Assembly (NCBI RefSeq): GCF_964355755.1
Contig: NC_092678.1
Location: forward strand, 21,300,922 to 21,364,921
Length of the DNA: 64,000 bases
Source: Antedon mediterranea
Lineage: Eukaryota > Echinodermata > Crinoidea > Comatulida > Antedonidae
Reading direction: 5' to 3'
Positions 12,401 through 64,000 of this stretch are shown here, piece by piece. A program made the translations under genes and the position numbers. The notes beneath the pieces were generated by a model. It was not told the DNA's origin and did no database searches. It was given only the letters and a program-made list of their open reading frames with translations. The stretch's first letter is position 1, and the number at the start of each line of letters is the position of its first letter.

Positions 12401-15400
12401 AATCGGGAAACCACCTCACAACATTATTTAATTTTTTTTTTTATTTTATACTAATCCAACAGCGAGTAACTCACTAATTACAGGATGGATGAACTATTTT
12501 ATAATTTATCGTGCTTATAAATTAAGTCTCAATTGAGGCTTTGGGAGTAGAGTTGAAAGTTGTGAGTTACAACCCTGGCACTATGTCAGGATTTGACCCT
12601 GGACATTTGTGTTGGAAGGCAATCTACAGCTCGACTACAATATTGTTGCCTATAGTATAACATGTTGTATAATAACATTTTATTTGTTATTGTTAGGGTG
12701 GTTTTGACTATAAGAGAAGTATTGTGGACACAATCATGTCTATTGTGGAGGAGAATGCCGATGCCAAGGAGGACGGGCTGGCCCATTTGTGCGAGTTCAT
12801 TGAGGATTGTGAACACACGTCGCTGGCAACACGTATCTTGCACCTGCTTGGCCGTGAGGGGCCACGTACGTCATCACCGTCTAAGTACATTCGGTTCATC
12901 TATAACAGAGTTATACTTGAGAATGCTTCAATCCGAGCAGGTGAGATTTACTGATTATATTAAAAAACGTTCTTGTCGCTCCTTAAGTTGGTTCCTTTGG
13001 CCTTTCTTAAGTTCCCTCTTTACATTATTTTGTTTCTTTTGGTTCATAGCTGCTGTTACATCATTGGCTAAGTTTGGTGCTCACTGTGAGAGCTTACTTC
13101 CCAGTGTTCCTTTGGCCTTTCTTAAGTTGTCCCCTCTTTACATTATTTGGTTTCTTTTGGTTCATAGCTGCTGTTACATCATTGGCTAAGTTTGGTGCTC
13201 ACTGTGAGAGCTTACTTCCCAGTGTCACTGTTCTTCTTGAAAGGTAAGAAAACTATATACATTTTGAAACAAACTGACCTACGTTCCAATTTTTTCCTCT
13301 TTGTAAAATGCAACATACAAATAATAATTGCTCGTTTTTATAGGTGTTTGTTGGATGGAGATGATGAAGTTAGAGATAGAGCCACATTCTACTTATCTGT
13401 TCTCAAAGAGCAGCAGAAGCAACTCAACTCTGCTTACATTTTGAATGGTAAGTATACACTATAATGCTCTGCTCTCCAAACATTGTGCCATAATGGCTTT
13501 CAACCAAATAACAGTTTGCACACAAAAATGACTGACAGTCATTCATGCATTTATTTTTTTGTTAGGATTAAACGTGTCTATTGCTGGACTAGAGAGGGCT
13601 CTGCACAACTACACCATCGAGCCAACCGAGAAACCGTTTGACATGAAGACCGTCCCACTACAAGCTGTACCACTGATAGAGCAAAAGATACAAGGTAATC
13701 TTGCACTGATTTTATGTAGTTTTCGTTATCATGTTATTATCTACAGGGCTAACAAAATGCCTGATTTTTTATTTAATTTCTTTCAATCAGAATCTTTTTT
13801 GTTCAATGTTATAGAAAAGGCAACCACAGCCAAAGGCCAAGAGAAGAGTGCAGCTTCCAGACAAGAAATATATGCTGGTAAGTATCGTTTCAAAATGTTT
13901 TTTGCACCGCTCCTTTAGGCAGTTATATTCCCAGAGGACATAAGCATTAGGAAGCAGTACCACACGCGAAGCTATATTACTATCGTTGACAGAAATGGGA
14001 ATATATAAACTCTTAATAATTTATAGGTCCATGCTCGACGACCCAAAGCACGTCTGGGAAACGAGAGTATATGAGATATTTTGGTTGGGGGCTTTCTTTC
14101 TCTATTAACCACATTTTCTCCTTTCTATGTCCTGACTAGAACCAGCAACAAATAAATACATTGGATATTGGTCGCAAATCACAAGCTCCTTAACAATAGG
14201 AGCTATAGTAGTATAAGTATATTTTACCTCCTGCATGGGTGTATTCATGACATAACATTAATACAGCATTTGTATATGATGTGTCATTCACAGGTCAACT
14301 GGCTGCTATACCCGAGTTTGCTGACCTTGGACCTCTGTTCAAGTCCTCATCAACGCCGGCTGAACTTACAGAATCAGAAACAGAATATGTGGTTAATTGC
14401 ATCAAGCACACATTTGCTGAATATATTGTATTCCAGGTAAGGCAAATTCCATAATACAGTGTCCTATATGCATCACATGTGCTGGCTATATCATAGGCCA
14501 TATACCTAAGCTAAACTTAATATAATACTGAGTGCCACATGTGATACATATGTGAAAATGTATGGTCTATGTTGCTGAACAGATAATACAATATGTGTAA
14601 AAGGTGAAAATGTGAATTTTTCAAAATTCAATTAAGCTGTCTTAACATTGTTGTGTGTGTGCGTATATGCGTTAAGCTGTCTTAACATTGTTGTGTGTGT
14701 GCGTATATGTATTAAGCTGTCTTAACATTGTTGTGTGTGTGCGTATATGCGTTAAGCTGTCTTAACATTGTTGTGTGTGTGCGTATATGCGTTAAGCTGT
14801 CTTAACATTGTTGTGTGTGTGTGTATATGCATTAAGCTGTCTTAACATTGTTGTGTGTGTGTGCGTATATGCATTAAGCTGTCTTAACATTGTTGTGTGT
14901 GTGCGTATATGCATTAAGCTGTCTTAAAATTGTTGTGTGTGTGCGTATATGCGTTAAGCTGTCTTAACATTGTTGTGTGTGTGCGTATATGCATTAAGCT
15001 GTCTTGACATTGTTGTGTGTGTGCGTATATGCATTAAGCTGTCTTAACATTGTTGTGTGTGTGCGTATATGCATTAAGCTGTCTTAACATTGTTGTGTGT
15101 GTGCGTATATGCGTTACCATCATGTTTCGTCGTAATTAATCGTTTCTTTTATACTTTATTTCCCTAGTTTGATTGTACAAACACACTGAATGACCAACAG
15201 CTTGAAAATGTTACAGTAGCGATGGAACCGTCGGATGATTTTGAAGTGATAAGTCATGTTCCTATACCATGCTTAAAATACAACCAACCTGGAACAACAT
15301 ATACACTTGTTAAGATACCAGAAGACCCAATGTCCGGTAGGGATCAGTCAACCTCTATTTAGAGACCATACTTAGTTATCTAGGACCACCCTAAGTCATG

Positions 15401-17459
15401 TTCCTATACAATGCTTAAAATATAATCAACATAGAACAACATATACACTTGTTAAGATACCAGAAGACCCAATGTCCGGTAGGGATCAGTCAACCTCTAT
15501 TTAGAGACCATACTTAGTTATCTAAGACCACCCTAAGTCATGTTCCTATAGCATGCTTAAAATATAATCAACATAGAACAACATATACACTTGTTAAGAT
15601 ACCAGATGACCCGATGTCAGGTAGGGATCAGTCCACCTCTATTTAGAGACCATACTTAGTTATCTAGGACCACCATAAGTCATGTTCCTATACAATGCTT
15701 AAAATATAACCAACCTGGAACATCATATACACTTGTTAAGATACCAGATGACCCAATGTCAGGTAGGGATCAGTCCACCTCTATTTAGAGACCATACTTA
15801 GTTATCTAGGACCACCATAAGTCATGTTCCTATACAATGCTTAAAATATAATCAACACAGAACAACATGCACAGTTCTCAAACAATTTCATCTGGTTTCA
15901 AATGGATATTAAATAATGTTAACTTTTTAGTTAAACCAATTGACAAGTACTTACTTGCTACGTTTCAGCTACTTTCAGTAGCCTTGGTCACGCAAATGAC
16001 GTTGACATGATGTTCTGTCATTCGTCATAGTTCGGTGAATTGCGCCATCTCTTGTCTGATGTTCAGACCCGAGCATACAAAGGGGGACACCAGCAGAAAG
16101 CTGAACATCAGACGAGAGATGGCGCAACTGGTCAACTGGTTTAACTAAAAAGTTAACATTTATTTACATACACAGTTGTTATACACTTGTTATAATACAA
16201 ATTTTACGTTTTTTATATTTCAGTGTCTTGCACATTTAGCAATACATTTAAATTTCTCGTCAAGGATTGCGACCCGACAACAGGAGAGCCAGATGATGAT
16301 GGTTATGAAGACGAATATGTTGTAAGTGTTATTATCACTACCGCTGTGCAAAAAAAAATGTGATGTGCCCATATATGGACATGATGATGTCATGTCACTA
16401 CCATATTTGGGTACATCACACTTTTTTTCTAAAACTAGTTAAATAATGTAGACAAACCTTACGCTTGGTCTACACTATCAAACTTTATGTGACAAAAAAG
16501 AGATGTACCCATATGGACATGATGATGTCATATCACAATATTTGGGTACATCACCCTTTTTTCTCGAACTAGTTTGATAGTGTTGACAGAGGTTAAGAAT
16601 ACAAGTAATATCTCTGTTTTAAATATATTTGCATGTGTAACATTTTTAGATAATAATTTGCTCCACCTACTACATGAGATTTAACTATAATTTATTTTTT
16701 CAGCTTGAAGATCTTGAAGTGATGGTATCAGATTATATGCAAAGGGTTATGAAGCCTAATTTTGGTGCTTCTTGGGATGAGATAGGTGATGAGAATGAGG
16801 TGGAAGAGACCTATGCTCTTGCATCTAAGACACTTGAAGGTAAAATTAATTCATGTTTTTTACTCGGTTTGTTGCAGTAGATTGATCATAAAATAATAGT
16901 TCATTCTTAGATAACGCATATAAGCAAGCTCTCATTGCACTGCACATGATTACACTGGCCATTTTTTGGATCAAACCATAATGTAGCTAGTAATCAGCGC
17001 AAAGTTGTTTCTTGATCCCTAACCGGGTACCCATTTTATACATCCAACATACTGCGTCACACAGCCTCACAGATATACTAGAACTCCCATTAATGGTACA
17101 CCTTCGGGACCAAACAAAGTGTACTGTTAGGTGTTTATATTGGGTGAATGATGAGTATGCCACGGGATCCCAACAGGACCCTTACCCCTGTATCATCGTC
17201 TTAATTTTTGACCAACTCATCATTTTCAGATGCTGTGAAGAATGTAATCAGTTTCCTCGGCATGCAACCATGTGAGAGATCCGAGAAAGTTCCGGAAGGC
17301 AAAAGCTCGCATTCGTTATATATGGCAGGGGTTTATCGGGGCGGACATAATGTCGTGGTGCGCGCTAGGCTTGCGTTACAAGATACGGTCACCATGCAGA
17401 TAACGGTACGCAGTACAGAGTCAACTGTCAGTGAGGTTGTTGCTTCGTCTGTAGGTTGA
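6427..17459 (+). CDS. COPG: Coatomer subunit gamma (COPI coat)
   Basis: Gamma-COP is a core subunit of the COPI coat that buds vesicles from the Golgi for retrograde transport to the ER. Exons: 6427-6466, 6894-6946, 7042-7194, 7447-7602, 8549-8641, 9776-9979, 10121-10161, 10263-10317, 10595-10741, 10914-11024, 11937-12110, 12697-12940, 13168-13243, 13344-13447, 13566-13694, 13815-13877, 14294-14436, 15168-15336, 16224-16321, 16704-16839 and 17230-17459. All phases join into about 872 residues, against 871-874 in human paralogues. Exons 2-15 encode the helical adaptin-type trunk ([55 protein letters not shown]). Exons 17-21 encode the appendage ([53 protein letters not shown]) and end in SSVG. 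The ATG at 6427 has A at -3; the next in-frame ATG, 6433, aligns with the vertebrate start but has weaker context. Two exon junctions sit in tandem duplications. Confidence 0.95.
7285..7412. mobile_element. MITE family A, decayed copy 4 (COPG intron 3)
   Basis: TTCCCAAATATGGTAGTGAT, a TATATTTGGGCAC block and CACATAACATTTGAT remain. Both terminal repeats have decayed. Confidence 0.6.
8046..8441. mobile_element. MITE with about 70-bp terminal inverted repeats (COPG intron 4)
   Basis: The left end, GAGTATCACG followed by TGACGTCACAAC and GGTTGCTAGC, is mirrored on the right by GTTGTGACGTCACAT and CGTGATACAC. The arms extend to TGCGTTCAG / CTGAACGCA, about 70 bp each with some mismatches. TATA occurs at both edges, suggesting a TA-type target duplication. 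There is no coding capacity. Each arm carries a TGACGTCA palindrome (CRE-like). Confidence 0.8.
8771..9259. mobile_element. Tc1/mariner-type MITE with TA target duplication (COPG intron 5)
   Basis: The element begins CAGTAGAACCTCCATTTTAC and ends with the inverted version, GTAAAACACAGGTTCTACTG. TA dinucleotides flank both ends (8769-8770 and 9260-9261), as expected for Tc1/mariner integration. It is 489 bp and has no transposase. Repeated TACGTAAAA words lie near both ends. Confidence 0.85.
9422..9570. mobile_element. MITE family A, copy 5 (COPG intron 5)
   Basis: A near full-length copy with AGCTCTGTCTACACTTTCCA at the left, ATAATGATGTCATATCACTA in the middle and TTTGATAGTGTAGAC at the right, then a decayed AGAGCTTT. 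Confidence 0.85.
10436..10545. mobile_element. AAGGGACAC dispersed element fragment (COPG intron 8)
   Basis: It contains GGCCAACCCTATTAAAGGGA and ACACCCGGATTAAAGAGACA, shared with copies at 32250, 34715, 48110 and 63400. It resembles the unit of the 17-bp array in the next-but-one COPG intron. Confidence 0.5.
11033..11266 (+). repeat. 17-bp minisatellite starting beside the COPG exon-10 donor
   Basis: About 13-14 essentially perfect copies of GGGACACCCCAGATCAA begin within roughly 12 bases of the exon-10 donor GTAAGT at 11025. The 17-bp period shifts frame each unit, so an open frame through the array is only a by-product. The right end merges into GGGACACCCCTATTAAAGG, a word from the dispersed AAGGGGACA family. 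Confidence 0.95.
11294..11707. mobile_element. TIR element with about 34-bp terminal inverted repeats (COPG intron 10)
   Basis: The left end ACCAAAGAACTTATAACACA is mirrored exactly by TGTGTTATAAGTTCTTTGGT at the right, with arms of about 34 bp. GAA occurs directly outside both ends (11291-11293, 11708-11710), consistent with a 3-bp target duplication. Inside, a segment of about 85 bp (from GTCAATTACTCTA to GCGCCCTACTC) is present twice. No ORF of note. Confidence 0.8.
12500..12625 (-). mobile_element. SINE fragment (COPG intron 11)
   Basis: TTGAGGCTTTGGGAGTAGAG and the following GTCAGGATTTGACCCTGG match parts of similar stretches at 32337-32615 and 52232-52360. The best-preserved of these has a tRNA-like head on the minus strand. 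Confidence 0.5.
12978..13243 (+). repeat. Tandem duplication of the COPG exon-13 acceptor and 5' part
   Basis: A block from TCCTTTGGCCTTTCTTAAGT through the pyrimidine tract, TTCATAG and the start of exon 13 (GCTGTTACATCATTGGCTAA to CTTCCCAGTGT) occurs twice, about 118 bp apart. Acceptors end at 13049 and 13167. Only the second copy continues into the exon end and donor at 13244. Use of the first acceptor, reading through, reaches a stop inside the second copy. Confidence 0.95.
14636..15115 (+). repeat. 40-bp GT-rich minisatellite (COPG intron 17)
   Basis: About 12 copies of a unit containing TTAAGCTGTCTTAACATTGT followed by (TG)n and CGTATATGC. Units differ mainly in the TG count and in GCG/GCA before TTAAG. 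TTAAG..CTTAA makes a small palindrome in each unit. Confidence 0.95.
15246..15890 (+). repeat. Tandem array copied from the COPG exon-18 end and its donor
   Basis: The 3' part of exon 18 (from AAGTCATGTTCCTATA), its donor and about 55 bases of intron form a unit of about 142 bp repeated about four times, with a partial fifth copy. Donor-like GTAGGG sites lie at 15337, 15479, 15621 and 15763. Only the first copy is joined to the upstream part of the exon. Later copies carry drifted coding sequence. Confidence 0.95.
15915..16160. mobile_element. MITE with perfect 24-bp terminal inverted repeats (COPG intron 18)
   Basis: AATGTTAACTTTTTAGTTAA at the left is matched by TTAACTAAAAAGTTAACATT at the right. 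A second, internal inverted pair (GCGCCATCTCTTGTCTGATG / CATCAGACGAGAGATGGCGC) would let the element fold into a long hairpin. It is 246 bp and non-coding. Confidence 0.85.
16333..16460. mobile_element. MITE family A, copy 6 (COPG intron 19)
   Basis: It has ATGTGATGTGCCCATATATG, ATGATGATGTCATGTCACTA and a mutated right end (AATAATGTAGAC). It is directly followed by another copy of the same family. Confidence 0.75.
16461..16595. mobile_element. MITE family A, copy 7 (COPG intron 19)
   Basis: It starts TTGGTCTACACTATCAAACT and ends TAGTTTGATAGTGTTGACAG. It is tandem with copy 6 in the same orientation. Confidence 0.85.
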
Positions 17460-18881
17460 TTCATCGTGGAAGTAATCTCATAGGCCGTTCAGGCTTAATT
17501 CTCTACCCGGGTTAGTTGGTTTTACGAACACAATTATTACTCACTTTGGTGGGTAGGAACCAACCTACCCAGGTAAATAACTAAGCCTTAATGGGCCTGT
17601 GGTTGTAGTAATATAGCTTCTACAATAGTCTTGTTATGGAAAAATGCTATTTGTTAACTAAATGTTTGACCAATATCATAAATAATTTTGAATACTTATT
17701 AATTGTTATTTTTTTAATATGGTAGTATCCCCATCTGCGGTGTAAGCCAATATATAATTGGTTCATGGAAGAAATTGACATTTCAATATTAAATTTAGTC
17801 TGTAATAACCAAATAAACTACATAGAAATCATGTTTAATACACTGTACTTTGAAGTAGATGAATGTACAACAATAAATACAGAATACACTATATAACTTA
17901 GTTGTGTTTATATTTAGAGACTGTTTCGTCTTCGAAAACGGTTTGGTATTTTTTCTATATCAAAAACCGTGTTGTTGCTGGTTAATTTTTACTCAAAATA
18001 AATTGGTTTAGTCATAGTTGTCATTTTGTGATGTAATGTGTAGTGATGAAATCATCATCCACTGAGAGTAGTCAGATGTTCCCACTATTCAGTGACATAA
18101 GGTGATGTCAAATTAAGACCATGATTGCATTGCAGATAAAAAAAATGTCCCCTCTAATCGCGTCATAAATTGGAAAAATCATCGATAGAGAATTGAACAC
18201 TGCCAGTAGATGTACAAAAAAGGCTTTAAGAATACAGGAACAAGGACAAAAATATATTAATTGAGATGAAGTCGCAATCAACTGAATCGCATAATTAACG
18301 GATTGATAACAAAATTAGAGAGAATTGTCGCTCTAGGGGTCAGCTAGTCATTCTGAAGAAGTGGCTGTTTGTGTAAGAACATTAAAACTGCTAAGGTAAC
18401 TTTACCAACTTTTTTTTCCAATTGGTTTGTAAACAGAAATGTCTAAATTAATTTACTACTACAAACCAGATAAAAATTTACAATCAATGTATTTCTTGCT
18501 TTATATAGAATGAAAATAAAACAAAAAGGTTACTCAGTATAATACCAGCTACTATAAACTTATCCGATAAGTAATATATTACTTTTGTTTAATAAATTAC
18601 CTACTTAACAATAACAATAATGAAGTGTCTATTTGTTTATATTAAAATTAATTTGTTTACACGTTATTTATAATACGTATTGTTCATCAATTTATTTAAT
18701 TATTATTTTATTGGTTACCAGTGATTAATCCCAGCCCAAGATCTTTGATTTATTATTATTAATTATTGAGGGCGCTATTTATTTTTTATACATGTGTTTT
18801 TCGGTTGGCAAACGCCATGCGCATGTACTGTTCAAATTATCATATTTTCGGAGACAAATTTGTGTTGTTGAACCCATAAAA
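17460..18881. other. COPG 3' region and COPG/SRPK intergenic interval
   Basis: Candidate AATAAA poly-A signals occur near 17810, 17873 and 17997, after the COPG stop. The rest up to the SRPK start codon is A/T-rich with no exon recognised. It must contain the SRPK promoter, but no clear core element was seen. Confidence 0.45.
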
Positions 18882-63909
<45,028 letters not shown>

Positions 63910-63968
63910 GTAGGTAGCACAACATGACAGTGGAACTCCTATTAAGTGGACGCCTTTGGGGCCACAGT

Positions 63969-64000
63969 AAAGCCCTGTCTACACTATCAAACTTTATGTG
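63969..64000. mobile_element. MITE family A, left end cut by the window edge
   Basis: AAGCCCTGTCTACACTATCA and AACTTTATGTG are the family's left terminus, about 60 bases after the SRPK exon-13 donor. Confidence 0.75.

Overview
This window is animal nuclear DNA. It is AT-rich, its genes are split by GT..AG introns, it has no operons, and it is crowded with short inverted-repeat DNA elements, minisatellites and SINE-like sequences. The proteins look like those of a deuterostome invertebrate. The very frequent AGGCCTA words and the repeat style suggest an echinoderm or a relative, but I cannot name the species.

Three host genes lie head to tail on the + strand. (1) NF-YB, the histone-fold B subunit of the CCAAT-binding factor NF-Y, has seven exons at 979-4678 (about 205 residues). 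(2) COPG, the gamma subunit of the COPI coatomer, has 21 exons at 6427-17459 (about 872 residues) and is complete. (3) An SRPK-type SR-protein kinase starts at 18882 and runs off the right edge. Thirteen exons are visible, coding about 606 residues up to the DLG motif; the C-lobe is outside. Its second intron is 22 kb and holds three possible alternative first exons, each ending in the phase exon 3 needs. The three genes have unrelated jobs (transcription, Golgi-ER vesicle coats, splicing-factor phosphorylation), so their adjacency implies no shared pathway.

SRPK intron 8 carries a full-length, apparently intact L1/Tx1-like LINE (53080-59117) with a poly-A tail. It sits inside an older copy of the commonest MITE of the window and is flanked by matching target duplications. 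Besides ORF1 (coiled coil plus RNA-binding-like domain) and ORF2 (endonuclease, reverse transcriptase, CCHC knuckle), it has a third, unrecognised 263-codon ORF between them. That ORF has predicted membrane segments and overlaps the ORF2 start by 8 bases.

The host genes show an unusual repeat pattern: tandem arrays built from exon edges together with their splice sites. About 25 copies of the NF-YB exon-3 acceptor lie upstream of the real one, the COPG exon-13 acceptor is duplicated, and the COPG exon-18 donor is present four times. Other arrays are a 226-bp satellite (22.3-24.07 kb), 17-, 40-, 49-, 26- and 20-bp minisatellites, and about 20 copies of one palindromic MITE.

The strongest leads are the extra LINE ORF, the splice-site-bearing arrays, the LINE-in-MITE insertion and the alternative SRPK 5' exons. 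All exon calls come from reading splice sites, phase and similarity to remembered protein families; no alignment or transcript data were available.
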